From Hetaerina americana (Eukaryota; Arthropoda; Insecta; Odonata; Calopterygidae), in NCBI GenBank assembly GCA_022747635.1, contig JAKTNV010000023.1, positions 5,520,348 through 5,584,347 on the forward strand: a stretch of DNA of 64,000 nt, given 5' to 3'. Below the pieces are notes generated by a model. The model ran no database searches, was not told the DNA's origin, and saw only the letters and a program-made list of their open reading frames with translations. Below, in pieces: positions 1-11,340 of the stretch. Position numbers and translations under genes: made by a program. The stretch's first letter is position 1. Every line of letters starts with the position of its first letter.

Positions 1-477
1 TTGGGGTATTAAGTGAGTAGACTCTGCACATTAAGTCATGGTAGGAGATGCTCTGGGCAGCAAGTTGATCATGGAATACTAGTTGTTTAGGATTAGAAGA
101 ATCCACGTCAAGGATGGTTAAATTTCACTTATTGACTCAAGTGGTTAGATGTTTAAATTATAGGCATTGAATGTGAGCCAGAAGTCTGCGGTAAAAGGAG
201 AGAGGGGGCTGGTGAAGGGATAGGGTGTGGGCGGAGGGGAAGGGAGTAGGAGCGCGTGTTCCTGCTTAGTTAATTTTGCCAGTCGTCCCCGAAATGTACT
301 TCCGCGAATAAATGGCGCAACTGCGGAGGGGCGCCGTTGGCGTCTAACCGGCTGATCCCGCGGGGAGAGAAGGGACACAAGGGGAAGCCCTTCAATAACG
401 TTTGGTCACTTTTCACCACATCACTCATTTGTATCATCTTTTAAATTTAGACGCTTACCTGAGAGACAGTGACAGCG

Positions 478-717
478 CGGGGTTCGAGATGATGTGGTGG
501 CTAGCGTACTGGCTTCCCACCAAAAGGGCATTTTTCAGTATCTCGATCCCTACTTGAGGCGCTACGTGGAGGTTACTTTGAATGAGTACGCCGTCCGTCG
601 GATTAAACGTAACTTGCGAACCCCTTGACATGTTTCGAAAGGAGTAGGCTAATGCCTACGCCGGGTTTCTCGCCACCCTTCAATGTTTCCTGTCCAGCCA
701 TCATTGCGCAAATGACC
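478..717 (+). mobile_element. tRNA-derived SINE, family 1 (copy S1 in A), internally deleted
   Basis: This is the plus-strand version of a SINE that occurs three more times nearby in the opposite orientation. It begins with the tRNA-like head (gtactggcttcccacc at about 507) and continues through the shared body (gtacgccgtccgtcgg; gacgccgggtttctc-like). The part of the head holding the B box is missing, so this copy should not be transcribable by RNA polymerase III. The shared 3' part fades at about 717. In copy B it is interrupted by a 223-bp foldback insertion, and here it preserves the empty site (gtaggctaatgcctacg). Confidence 0.8.
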
Positions 718-1737
718 CCAAAATACTAATACTAAGGCAGTGAGTGCTATATAATTTTGATTAATTTCATTTACAAACCCTTCTACAAACTGTACAATAT
801 GGTTCGTTAAGATGAAGGTTAAAAATTTGCGCCTTAAAATATATGTTGTAAAGTTAGTCTTTGAAAGATAGCGAGAAACTCAATTTCTTCTTTCCGTATT
901 ACAGTTTTTCCGAAATTTTAGGATATAATTAAGAAATATTGTCGGGTAATACAAATGCCAATTATAAAAAAACTAGGCGAAACTGAAATGAAACTATCTA
1001 TTGGACGTCTACTTTCTTTCGGACGAGGAAAATCTGTGCTGCGTGCTGAATTGTCTAATTCCTTCCCTGCTCTTCCGCTCTCGATATGGGGCACCTTTAC
1101 GTCATTCAACATTGTACAGTCATAATAATCGCATTCCTCCGCCGTCTTCACGAACACGTGCCCATGGATATAATTTCCCTCAAAGATTTATAACAGATAC
1201 AATATGTCAAATATTCCCACTACCCCATTCTCCACCATCAGACAAGTTTCACATTTCGAGTAGTTGCAAGTGCTCAAGATTCCACACCCTCCCTGGTATA
1301 ACGTGCTTCATTCCAATCATCCGACCTTTTACAACAGAGTCAAAGAAGCTGCAGTGGCACTTCTAAATTAAATATCATCAACAAAAACTAAACTTTAAAA
1401 TTTATATTAATTGAGAAGTCGTTTAGATATAACACACAAACATTAGGAAATAATGAATCAAAATCAGTGTTGATATAATAATGTGCCAATAATTAATAAA
1501 TGTGAAATAATAATAATGTTGTCTAGCAACCTTGCGAGCGTAGATAATACGGAAGATGGAGTACATGGATATTATGGAGAGGATAAATGCAATGTTAATA
1601 TCTTTTACCTTTGTTTGGATTAATTTTCCAAGTTGAAATTGAAAAATATCGTAAGAAAAATATAATAATGTCTAACTGCGGAAATTTCTTTACAAATATT
1701 CCTCCTTGAAATTAAAGTGAACTATACATCGGGTCTT
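718..1737. other. No recognisable feature
   Basis: AT-rich unique-looking sequence shared with copy B. The open frame at 1001-1366 (121 codons, no ATG-supported domain) has no motif I recognise, and it is conserved between A and B only because the DNA is nearly identical. Confidence 0.6.
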
Positions 1738-2070
1738 AAAAGAACCGATATATAAACCTGGCTGTGGTAGCAGCAGTAGTTTTAGGGGAGGCGACCGACA
1801 GCTGAGGTCTTTTGCGCCATTAGGGATGGATGGCAAAGGAAAGGTGGAGAGAAACCCGGCGTCGGCAATAGCCTGCTCTGATCGGAAGGCGCCAAGGGGT
1901 CCGCAGTATAACGTCCCTTCCGACGGACGGCGTACTCACTCAAGGTGCTCCCCACTATAAACCACTAGCAGGTATCGGGATACCATTGAAAAATATATTT
2001 GCCGCCTCCGGGATTAAATCCCGGACCCTATCGGTAGGAATCCAGTACTGCGTCATCCACCTCACTGGAG
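1738..2070 (-). mobile_element. tRNA-derived SINE, family 1 (copy S2 in A)
   Basis: Read on the minus strand this is tRNA-like head, body, then a 3' tail. The head lies at about 1995-2070, with a decayed B box (ccgggatttaatcccgg on the minus strand at 2007-2023). The body shares gacggacggcgtactcact, gagaaacccggcgtcggca and ggcgaccgacagct with the other copies. The distal 40 bases (1738-1780), from aaaagaaccgatatataaac to the start of the body, also occur at 3592-3633. Confidence 0.8.
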
Positions 2071-2324
2071 GACTCATCATCGTGCAGTTGCTACAAATTT
2101 CATGGACGGCATTCAAAACCAACAGCTGGAAAGTTGGCAACCTCTGAAAAGGACTTCGTTGAAAGAATAACATGCATCCGAACCAAATAAAAAATCATTT
2201 AAAACTTCGGCGATAACGAAATGATTTAATTCCCAATTAACAGTTATGAACTCAAAGAATAAAATTAAAAAAAGCATCAAGGAATACTTAAGCGTTTTCA
2301 ATACATCTACCCTTTCGGTACTCA

Positions 2325-2460
2325 CCTCGGAATAACTCCGCCAGCACGTCTCTCCACGACCGAATTCAGGCGCCAACTGCCAGAGGAAGCGGCGAACCGA
2401 CCGGAAATTCCATCGTGGCGCCATCACTACGTATTTCAATTCAATCCTCAAGAACACCAT
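2325..2460 (-). repeat. Dispersed coding-like module (minus copy)
   Basis: About 110 bases match the plus-strand segment at 7811-7930. Shared words include tacgtagtgatggcgccac, aatttccgg, ctggcagttg and cctgaattcggtcgtgga. Both copies are open in the same frame and read alike (YVVxAPxxNFR, then WQLxPExGRGxTC). Here the frame runs into a good splice-donor-like sequence (ccgag/gtgagtacc on the minus strand, near 2335). I do not recognise the family. It could be an exon-derived retrocopy or part of an unknown transposon. Confidence 0.55.
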
Positions 2461-3257
2461 TATTTGCCATTTGTGATATTAAATATGTTTAAACATTTGT
2501 TGATTGTTATTGCATTATAAAATATGAATTTTTATTTAATTTTCCCTTTTGTTTAGCTAATAATTCATTAAATATTTTCGACTTATTGACACTCTGTTGT
2601 CTTCAAATAATGATTAAAGATGGCGGCCTTACGAATTTTAATAAAACGGCATCCTAGCCAACAGTTGTTGCAGAGCCGTTATCAATAATTCAAAAATGAC
2701 TACCATTTCCTCATTGGAGAGTTGTGGTGAGCCAAACATTCAAAGAAATATGGTTTTAGTGCACAATATCCGAAATATCTATTTGCATTTTTAGTCTAAG
2801 GGAATTGTACATTATGTCATCATTTACTCAATCTAAGATCTCGATGCACGTTAATTTCAACGCATTGGTTCGAAGAATATTTATGTGGTCATTTTAATTG
2901 AAATATTACCAAAAGTCTCCGTTAAGTGTAAATGTTCGTAGATCGATTATACTACTTACTTTTACACACGATCCCAATTTCTCCTGAACAACATTACAGT
3001 AAGCAGTCATCATCACACGTCTCACTCCTTTACTAAATGGACACTCGGGTAATACCAATAAATGAATTCCACGGGGTCATAACCACTCGGCGTAACATAT
3101 GGCCCGCACCAAATCAATCGCACGGTGTGTACGCAGATGAGACACCAAATTGCACATTACATGAGATCTATAAACAAAGATTACGGAAGAGCGATGCGAC
3201 ACACGTTGCGAGACACGCTTCCCACTTTTGCGATGCATGTCCAATGAGGGGGAAGTT
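2461..3257. other. No recognisable feature
   Basis: AT-rich sequence shared with copy B with very few differences. The 3037-3387 open frame has no recognised motif and is cut by the rearranged SINE site. Confidence 0.55.
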
Positions 3258-3268
3258 ACGAGACTCGT
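3258..3268 (+). other. SINE pre-insertion-like site in copy A
   Basis: The sequence acgagactcgt runs straight into cttcctacacgg, as expected before SINE insertion. In copy B the same place holds acgaaactcgt on both sides of a SINE (58098-58108 and 58418-58428). In A a second acgaaactcgt lies at 3930-3940 after the SINE. Confidence 0.7.
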
Positions 3269-3592
3269 CTTCCTACACGGCAGCCTTAGTTACTACTCTT
3301 CGATGCTGGGAGTTTACTGTAAGAAGAAGCATATCTATCAAAGGACCATTACGAAGTAATACCTCAGTTATGAGTTGTGGGGGTTAACTTTAATGAGAAG
3401 TACTCCAATGGCTATTAAATGAATTAGCGCGAAAGGAACACCTTGACGTCTTAATGGTCTGTATCTCTTGCCTTTATCTTGCACGAAGCATTCGAGGAAT
3501 TTACCGTTTTGGGAAATGTCTATTCAAAAGTATAAGCGGAGGAGTTGTTTATGTATTCGATTTACAGTTTTAAAAATCGACTATAGGTTTAA
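3269..3592 (+). repeat. Local duplication R1 (of 3941-4254)
   Basis: Starts cttcctacacggcagcc and ends at the aatcgactatagg region, matching 3941-4254 with roughly a dozen or more substitutions and a short insertion. This unit is absent from copy B. R1 and R2 differ more from each other than A does from B, so R1 is unlikely to be a recent duplication of R2 within copy A. Confidence 0.8.
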
Positions 3593-3929
3593 AAGAACCG
3601 ATATATAAACCTGGCTGTGGTAGCAGCAGTAGTTTTAGGGGAGGCGACCGACAGCTAAGGTCATTTGCGCCATAGGGGATGGACAGGAAAGGATGAAGGG
3701 TGGAGAGAAACCCGGCGTCGGCATTAGCCTACTCTTTACGAAAGGCGCCAAGGGGTCCGCGGCTTAACGTCCCATCCGACGGACGGCGTACTCACTCAAA
3801 GTGCCCTCCACAAAGCACCTCATGTAGGGATCGAGATACCTCTGAAAAATATTCAGCACCGCCGGGACTTGAACCCGCGCCCTCAGGGTGGGAAGCCAGT
3901 ACGATAGCCCCCGCACCATCTCGATCCCC
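3593..3929 (-). mobile_element. tRNA-derived SINE, family 1 (copy S3 in A)
   Basis: This is the best-preserved head in copy A. On the minus strand the A box is TGGTGCGGGGG (3908-3918), ten of eleven matches to TRGYNNARNGG. The B box is GGTTCAAGTCC (3865-3875), a perfect match to the polymerase III consensus, with normal spacing of about 33 bases. The body follows to about 3634. The outer tail 3593-3633 is the same as the outer tail of S2 and differs from the tail of this SINE in copy B. Confidence 0.88.
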
Positions 3930-3940
3930 ACGAAACTCGT

Positions 3941-4254
3941 CTTCCTACACGGCAGCCTTAGTTACTACTCTTCGATGCTGGGAGTTTACTGTAAGAAGAA
4001 GCATATCTATGAAAAGACCATTACGAAGTAATACCTCAGCTATGAGTTGACTTTAATAAGAAGTACTTCAACGCCTCTTAAATGAATTTGTGCGAAAGGA
4101 ACACTTTGACGTCTTAATTGTCTGTATCTCTTGCCTTTATCTTGCACGAAGCATTCGAGGAATTTACCGTTTTGGGAAATGTCTATTCAAAAGTATAAGC
4201 GGAGGAGTTGTTTATGTATTCGATTTACAGTTTTAAAAATCGACTATAGGTTTA
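3941..4254 (+). repeat. Local duplication R2
   Basis: Follows the SINE target-site copy at 3930-3940 and matches 3269-3592. In copy B the corresponding single unit is at 58429-58742. It ends where the next SINE (S4) begins. Confidence 0.8.
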
Positions 4255-4255
4255 T

Positions 4256-4530
4256 TTTGTGGGAGGCGACTGACCGCCAAAGTCATTCTTTTCATTAGGG
4301 AAGGATGGGAACGAATGGTGGAGAGAAACCCGGCGTCGGCATTAGCCTACTCCTTTCGAAAGGCGCCAAGGGATCCGCAGATCAGGAGAGGAGAGTACGA
4401 CTTCCGTCGAAAGGGATCCTAAAATCACCTCAAGAAGATATTTGGATACAACTGAAAAAAATTGTTCTCTCCTGGATTTGAACGTGGGCATTCTCAGTGG
4501 GATGCCTATACGTTAGTCACTGCGCAAAGT
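4256..4530 (-). mobile_element. tRNA-derived SINE, family 1 (copy S4 in A)
   Basis: The 3' end (gtgggaggcgactgaccgcc) and body (gagaaacccggcgtcggc, aggcgccaagggatccgc) are clear. The minus-strand B box is CGTTCAAATCC (4474-4484), one mismatch to consensus. It is more diverged than S3 and probably older. The B counterpart is 58744-59018. Confidence 0.8.
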
Positions 4531-4568
4531 TTGGTTGATGATATCCAAACAAGTACTCTCACTTCGAC

Positions 4569-6068
4569 ATTACTTCTTTCATTTCTATTTAGCAGACCAG
4601 CCGATAAGTACAATGAAACCGAAGCCAAACTTGTTAATTACATTTCTTGATATGACGTTCATATTAATTTACCTTTTCTTTGCATTCGTCAATGAAACCT
4701 CATTTTCGTGACCCCCTTACGCTCCATTAAAAACTGCTTATTGGAACAGCGATACGATATTAAGAATTCCGTGTGGTACTGGATAATACTGGGAAAGAGA
4801 CTCATGACCTGCTCAAGAAGGCGCTCAGGGAAGTGTTGTGCAACCTCTTTGATTCCTACTTTACGATCCCGACACTAACTCCGCATTCACGAGTTAGAAA
4901 CGTTTAAATGCCGGCATTCAAATTATTTATCCTGATATCTGTATTCCTTAGAACACAGCCCTTTAATCTTATAATCTGAGTGCTATCCAATGTTGTATTT
5001 TTAACCTGTTGCATTACATAAAATATTATACAATAATAATAACTATATGTAAATCCATAGAAATCATATGCATAGAATGCTTTTCCAAGTCAAATTCAAC
5101 AAGTTTAACAGAATTATTATGAGTAAAATAATTTTTCCACACCATTTCTCCCCTTCCGTGAATTATTAACATTTTGCAGATTGCATTCAAATAATAAAAA
5201 CCTTCCTCATCACTTGGATCCTAAGATATGAAAGGAATTGCCATTCGTCATTTCCCTTCCATAATAAATTTTCCTTGATCTTGCGAAAATTTAGCCAGTG
5301 TCATATAAACTTTGAAGAATGGACGCAAGTGATACTCTTTATTAGCGATTTTACAATTTCGAAAATATATCAACGAAGACAAATATTTCTTATGCTACTA
5401 AATATATACACGTACCGCTGAAGTTTCCATCGCAAAAGATAAATATAGAACACAAAGAGCGGATAAAATGAGGCGCATCTTTGATGCCAAATAGCTCACT
5501 ATTCCTTTAGCATGTAATGAACTAATCAATTTCCGATTGAATATTAGTATCACTGAATATTTTTTACCTATCTATTTACTTATTCCACAATTCCTATTTT
5601 CATCTGCCTCCACCTCGTTTTCAAATGATTATCATCTCTTTTTACATTTCTCAGCATTTCATCACCTCTCAGTATCCCCTAGGTTAACTTACGCTGACTT
5701 CTTCAAATTTCTCCAGATCGTCGTTACTCATAACGGAGCAAGTTTTTAGCGTCCTATGATTTGTTTTCCTTTAGTTTTCTCCAAACTAACACAAAAGCCT
5801 TCCCTTGACATTCCCTCTTTCCTCGACGACCAATTATTCAGTTATTTCAGAACTCTGAGCTCCAAATTAAAGTTTTACTGGTTATTTCTTTGTATCGATA
5901 TCTTACGTTCCCACCATCATTTTCCACTTCGTCGTCAAACGCTCTTTACATAATATACTTCTGATTTGATGCTCCCATCATTCTGCCTAAAATTCATCCA
6001 AAAAAAGTGAACTATTTCACTTGTTCAAGTTTACCTTTTCCGGCCTAAAACTTATTCTTAAACATTCT
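4569..6068 (+). repeat. Segment present in copies A, B and C
   Basis: This 1.5-kb AT-rich, non-coding stretch is found again at 42567-44200 (copy C, with an extra block of about 150 bases) and at 59057-61312 (copy B, interrupted by a mariner). The homology with C starts at attacttc and stops at cattct. I see no terminal inverted repeat and no protein motif. It may be an unclassified mobile or segmentally duplicated unit. Confidence 0.8.
5956..5957 (+). other. Empty TA target site of the mariner seen in copy B
   Basis: Sequence cataataTActtctg is uninterrupted here. In copy B the same TA is duplicated on both sides of the 753-bp mariner (60445-60446 and 61200-61201). Copy C (near 44088) is also uninterrupted. 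Confidence 0.93.
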
Positions 6069-6375
6069 TGAGAAACTCGTATCTTTTGATTTCTTGGCAT
6101 TCCATTGCTGGCATGTACTTTTTCTGGGATAGTTTGTTTGCCCTTGAGGTCTTTTGCAGACAAGTGGTAACAAGAAGGTAGCCTCAATGGTTTTCCTATC
6201 GTTGGCGTTCCCATGCTGGCTTCAGAATATATCACCGCGCCATCATAATCCCCAAAACTTGCAAAATTGCATGCAAAACCTTCAAATATAGGTTTAGCAT
6301 GCGGTTTTATTCTAAAATATGGGTGGTGACCTAACACCCCTTGATGGATTGCAGAATATTATGTAGATGTAGATG
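6069..6375 (+). mobile_element. Possible LINE 3' end
   Basis: From about 6305 the sequence ends ggtgacctaacacccc then ttatgtagatgtagatg. The same organisation (ggtgacc, then accccc, then a gtagat-type tail) is seen on the minus strand at 15675-15730, next to recognisable LINE coding sequence. No reverse transcriptase is visible here. The minus-strand frame at 6017-6337 has no motif I recognise. Compared with copy B, 610 bases are missing after 6092. Confidence 0.4.
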
Positions 6376-7810
6376 CAGTTGAAAATTTACTTTAAAAAGA
6401 AATGCAGGCTTCTCGGAACTAGAGGTAGCTGTGGGCCTGAGAGCGTTTTAGTCACTGGGCTATGAATCCGTGACATTAAAAGAAATGACTAATGAGTATT
6501 CTTTCCTTGTACCCTTTACTTATTTATAGAAATCCACGATGCGATCTTTTCACGAAGAAGTTGTTTCGAAGACAAAGAGGTATAATGACGGTTAATACGA
6601 GCATGGATTTGGTTTGGATGCATCATCAGCAAGTTAGTTAAAGAGAAATGAAGAGAGGAAAAGGAAACCCCAATTGGTCGTCCTTCAATCGACTAATAAC
6701 TTTTCATAAAGAGGAAGCAAATAGTCATGACCTTCTCTGAGTTCGTAATTTCTTCAATGGAAATGTCTAACAATTGAGTCAACTTCCCCTTTTATATTTG
6801 TAAATAAGGCCAGTTTAAACGTTAGAGGTTTTGTGTCCCTTAAAGGCAAGCGACATCGACCTTCAAAACATCGAGATAGCCCTGTGGCACTAAACCATGA
6901 AATGCCCGCGGAATTATATATTTCTTAGAACGGTGGACATCCTAATATCAGAGGTTACGTATTACTTCGGCGGCATCGAACGGAGTTCCGTCTCTTCCCT
7001 CACAGTAGGCAAAGCACGAAAGAGCGTAAAGCGTTGCCCGCGCCGTGTGTCACATTGCCCTTTCGTTGTTTTTGTTTCTTGTCCGTTCCCATCCAATATG
7101 TAAAATGTGTCCAAGCTCTGTATATCTGTGGATGCTCAATATAGTTTCATTTCGTCGTACCGTCTGTGACGCTGCGTGATTGTGACCCAGCAGACGTGCA
7201 TGTTTATTTTAACCTGGTGTCTATTCGTGACAAGTGGTAGGTGTGCTGTCGCCTTTGGAGTTGTTATTAAGAGCTAGGGGTCATGCGAGAGGGTAATTGG
7301 TGTCAACCATCCAAGTGCATTTAATGTTGTGCAGATGCTTTTGATAATATTTCAGTAGAAGTAGTCATACAAAGGTTTATATTTTCCTCAAGGGAATAAA
7401 TCAAATTATATCCAGACTTGAATCTCGATACTCTACAGCATAATTTTGTAATGCTCTTTGGAAAAACTTTGATCGAAAACTGCGGGTGTTGAGGAGAAAA
7501 AATATATTCACACGCATGTATGGCTACTGCGGGATGCTGCTCTAATCATGAAAGCAAAATCCTTGCCCCTATTATGCTCGCTAATTGTTCAAATATTTGC
7601 ATAAACCTAGTTTCACTTGTACGGCCGCCATCTTGAATTAAAAATTCAAATTCAAAAGATCGATTAACTAAAACAGTTTCAGGTTGTAATACCTGCGACA
7701 GTAGAAGACTTAATTATAATTTATGAATTATAAAATAATTGATAAGGAACTAATTGCATCCCATACATTCGTCCGAGAAAATGAATTCATATATGAAATA
7801 AGAAATGAAA
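6376..7810. other. No recognisable feature
   Basis: AT-rich sequence shared with copy B (62231 onward). It contains gccgccatcttg near 7625 and several short open frames without motifs. Confidence 0.55.
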
Positions 7811-7930
7811 CATATTACGTAGTGATTGCGCCACAAGCAAATTTCCGGTGTTTTAGCCGCTACCCCTGGCAGTTGACGCCTGAACTCGGTCGTGGACGGA
7901 CGTGCCAGCAGTTCTTCGATATGGCATGTA
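7811..7930 (+). repeat. Dispersed coding-like module (plus copy)
   Basis: Plus-strand partner of the module at 2325-2460. It sits inside an open frame that starts at ATG 7723 and runs 125 codons to 8100. The matching peptide section reads YVVIAPQANFR, then WQLTPELGRGRTC. No known domain is recognised. Similarity stops at both ends of the block, which fits a dispersed repeat better than a conserved gene. Confidence 0.55.
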
Positions 7931-8145
7931 ACTCTACGAAACTTGTTCAGAATAATTATAATCAATCTTTCGTAATTTCAAAGCTAACCTTAATGATAGA
8001 TGCATCTAGATTTTTTAGAACTAGGTATCGGATATATCTCCAAATTATTTTTTATCCACAGATTTCAGCCCTTGTTCCGGACGTGATTTTCTACTGCTAG
8101 CCGTTGAACCTTGAATACGTCGGAATTGCACCTAGTCCCTTCCTG

Positions 8146-10250
8146 GCAGGTAGCACATGAAATTGGGTGTTTTGATAAAACATTACCTTTACATGAAATA
8201 TTTAAGATTGCAGCGCGGCTGTCGGAATTGCTATAACCTTTATCAGAAGGAGCAGGGCAGCGAAAAGACGAACTTCTCGTAACGAATTTAGAGGCCCTAG
8301 AAAGGTTTACCAATATATTCATGCTCTAAACGTGATAATACCGGTGACTTGAGAGCATTAGCGATCGTAGTTTGCTGGTCGAGGGATGAAAGCTGGCCAA
8401 TGCTCGGGTTGGAGTATGCATTGGTGAGGGAAGTTTGGTTGCCTACAGTGCTTTAATTCCTAATTTTAGTTTTTCTCTTACGTTATTTGTTGGTTGGTTG
8501 GATGTATAGGTTTGGGTAAACCTTTTTTTCATGCAATGACTTTTTATATGTTTTTTGGCTTCCAAATTTGGAAGTTTATTTCTGTGTCTGTAGTATTTCA
8601 TATTATCCTTATTATATTTTTTCTTTGTGGTCGACTTGTTTCTTTGGTGGATATCAACTAGAAGTGCCCATGGATGACTAAACTTCATAGCCGAACGACC
8701 TGCGGCATATTGTGGGGCTTGGAGTGAATGGCAATGAACCAATAACCATCTGAAGAGCGTGCAATTGTGACATTTTGGTTTTACTTTGCTTTCAATTGGA
8801 GTCCGGGCAACATATTCCATACTATTTCCATTTGACTTCTCTGCTTTCAGTTGCTGGAGAAACAGTGAATGCGCTACTTGATGCCTGCGTTATCGGTCTT
8901 AGTTGCAGCATTGAATACTCCGATTCTATGGCCATTTCCGAATGCATGGCATTTGATTGGGGAGAGTTTTCGGCCGCTGTCGTCCAAGTGCAGCGCCTGG
9001 GGCAGATTCCACGGGCCGCGGGCGGATTCCGTCCGGCGTCATAGCCGGTGAGAACGGAGCGAAAATCATTGATATTTATGTTGTGAAGACAAATTTTTCG
9101 AAATTATTTACACTCTAGTGAGCCTATATGTTTTCTCAGGATAAAGAGAGATGGCTATTTTCGAATTGCTATTTCATTGCCTTCTACTTGTTAAATTAAG
9201 TTATTACGTAAAGGAGTTCGTTCTTGAAACAGAACAGAAATTTTAAGTTCGAAATTGATTCGGACGAATTAAGAGTCAGTATGGCACCTGGATTCTAAGC
9301 CCGAATGTGTATTCATGGTGATTTGATAATTATTTTTATATACATAATAAATTTGTGAAAATCAAATTAATTTTTAAAAATATAGTTTGTTATGCAATTT
9401 ATTGGTGCGTCTCGGGTCCAAATAAAACTTTAATTTAACTTACCAGCTTCCGAAACATTCGCCGGGTTATTCCTTAGAACATTTCTTCTACACATTCTCC
9501 GTAATTGTTTCAATTTCTCCATGATGGTATACATATATAAAGTGGCTAAATTTATATTTCTATATCCATTCTCCGAGGGAAATTAAAAAAATATTGTAAA
9601 TTAAATTCAATTTCATGGATTTGGAATCTGTGACAACATAAGTGAATATTTTTTTGACGTATAGAACTTCGAGAATAAGTACGTTTAACATTTTCACATT
9701 AAATAATTATTTACAAATCGTCCCAAAAGACGGGAGTAACTTCATTTCGATTTCATTTAGTATCAGTATATGTGAGCGAAAAGGAAAAAGGAGGCGGCAT
9801 ATTTATGGCTGAATCAAACGTCTATTAAACCGTATCTACCTGGCGAACCGGTTGTTTGTGAGTTCAAAAGAAATTGACCGTTACCATAGATTTTAAATTT
9901 TTTGCGTCTTTAGCTTCGAATGAGGCGAAAAGTCCACCAGCAATTATGCACACAATTTTATTAAATGCCTTTCCTTAACATTGATTGATGGTACGTACAA
10001 GGTGTGAATTTAATGTGTTAAGCTACCTATAATTAGTAATGATTACAAATTTGATTTATATTCCACAAGTCAAAAGTGAAATCACATTTGACTAATGCGG
10101 TGTTCCATATTCGCTTTTAAAATGAAGAAAACAATTATTTCTTTGCTAACAGAGGCACTTATGTCATTAGTTTGCGGAAAGGGGTATTATTATATATAAA
10201 AACTTGAAATTCTTTTCTTAATTAACCGTCTGTATTCATTAATTTACACC
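8146..10250. other. Unrecognised AT-rich region with one longer open frame
   Basis: The minus-strand frame at 8443-8820 starts at ATG and runs 125 codons. It is lysine-rich and contains CHNC, but I cannot assign it to a family. The rest is AT-rich with no repeat or RNA gene that I can support. Confidence 0.4.
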
Positions 10251-11340
10251 TTCATAAGGTGACACGTGCACAATAATAAATTCACGGTCATGAGTAATAA
10301 TCTCAAGGAAGAAGATCCTATGGCCAATAAAAATAATTACGAAGAACTCCTACACCGGTATTTCGGTCACCAGGTGACCATCAACGGGGAGAAAATCAAA
10401 TAGGGCACTTGAACTTGGAAGAGGAATGTGCACCAGGCACTGTCCAAAGTCAAGTGGGTGTTCAGGTCGGGGGGTGAGGTATATATACCTGGAGGGGGAA
10501 GGGGTTAAGTGATGGTCCGTAGGGGGGGGGGGAGTTTGTTGAGGTCACGTGGGAAGGAGTGGGGGAAGAGTGGTGGCTATTAGGAGGGGGCTGTCTGTTT
10601 CTGAAATGGCTAACAAAGTTAAAAAGTGAACTGTTGATGATGCCTGGTTCATTGTTCATAAGTTTATTCTTGTTTAAGTGTATGTGTATGCTCTCACAGG
10701 CATCGAGTTTACAGTGTTGTATCGGTTTTAATAATGTTAAGTCGTTGGGAGTGATAGTGTTCCGTTTCAAAAATGTTTGGCGACCGCTGATCTATCGAAA
10801 CGTCCGTTCTATGCGTCCCGTGTGCTATGTGTTCCTTGAATCTGATTTTGGGATTACGTTTGGTCTGTCCAATGTAGGAGAGTTGGCAGTGTGAGCAAGT
10901 AATTTCGTAAATACCTGATTTGTCTAACTGTGGTGTTATGTCTTTCGGGTTCCCTAAACACGTAAGAAGAGTGTTGCGGTTCGAGTAAGTGACCTTGGTG
11001 CCAATTTGTTTAAAGACCTTATCAAGGACTCGGGTTAATGTGGGGAAGAAAGGTAATGCGATAAATTTATTATTGTTGTCTTTCCGTTGTGGTAGGAGTG
11101 TAGTATGTTTATTGGCAAGTTTTCTTTTTTTGTTTGTAACTAATTTGTCTATAATTAGGGGTGTGCATCCGTTGTTAATTGCTATTTGTTTGATGTTTTC
11201 CAACTCTTTGAAATAGTGTTGTTTGTTGAGTGGTGTCCTCAGTAGTCTGTGTATGAGAAAATTAAAAGCTGCCATTTTTTGTTGAAAGGGGTGGTGTGAA
11301 TCTGCTTTGATGTAGTTGTCTGTGTCGGTCATGAGTGATC
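10251..11340 (-). mobile_element. 5'-truncated Penelope-like element (PLE 1)
   Basis: The minus strand carries the end of a PLE reverse transcriptase followed by its GIY-YIG endonuclease. The 3' flank includes tatatatacc (about 10480) and a tight palindrome, ggtcacc-a-ggtgacc (10365-10379), in a sequence of the kind found in PLE terminal regions. The element begins abruptly near 11340, so most of the RT is missing. The exact 3' end is uncertain. Confidence 0.8.
10462..11332 (-). pseudogene. PLE RT C-terminus plus GIY-YIG endonuclease, frameshifted
   Basis: Penelope-like elements encode one protein that copies RNA at an exposed chromosomal end or nick made by its GIY-YIG nuclease. The minus frame 11332-10709 reads the typical RT C-terminal motif (SHHPFQQKMAAFNFLIHRLL), a linker, then GIYEITC and SYIGQTKR, the nuclease signature. 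Near 10770 the coding sense shifts to the frame that ends at 10462, where LLKPIQHCKLDACESI and INSSLFNFV give the usual PLE C-terminus. The catalytic RT motifs are absent because of 5' truncation. This is an inactive remnant. The GIY-YIG call is firm, but the frameshift position is only known to a few tens of bases. Confidence 0.85.

Larger units (their letters stand above)
1..8145 (+). repeat. Segmental direct repeat, copy A
   Basis: Position 1 matches 54597, and the match runs in the same orientation to the right edge of the window (8145 matches 64000). Offsets change stepwise with indels: about 54596 at the start, 54840 from about 1000, 54488 after 3640, and 55855 after 6093. From 1001 to 3240 I see only two substitutions against copy B. 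The first 600 bases carry more changes plus small indels. Because the window begins inside the match, the true left end is unknown. Confidence 0.97.

Noticed and set aside
1001..1366. 121-codon frame conserved between A and B
   Set aside because: Conservation reflects the recent duplication. No motif or codon signature.
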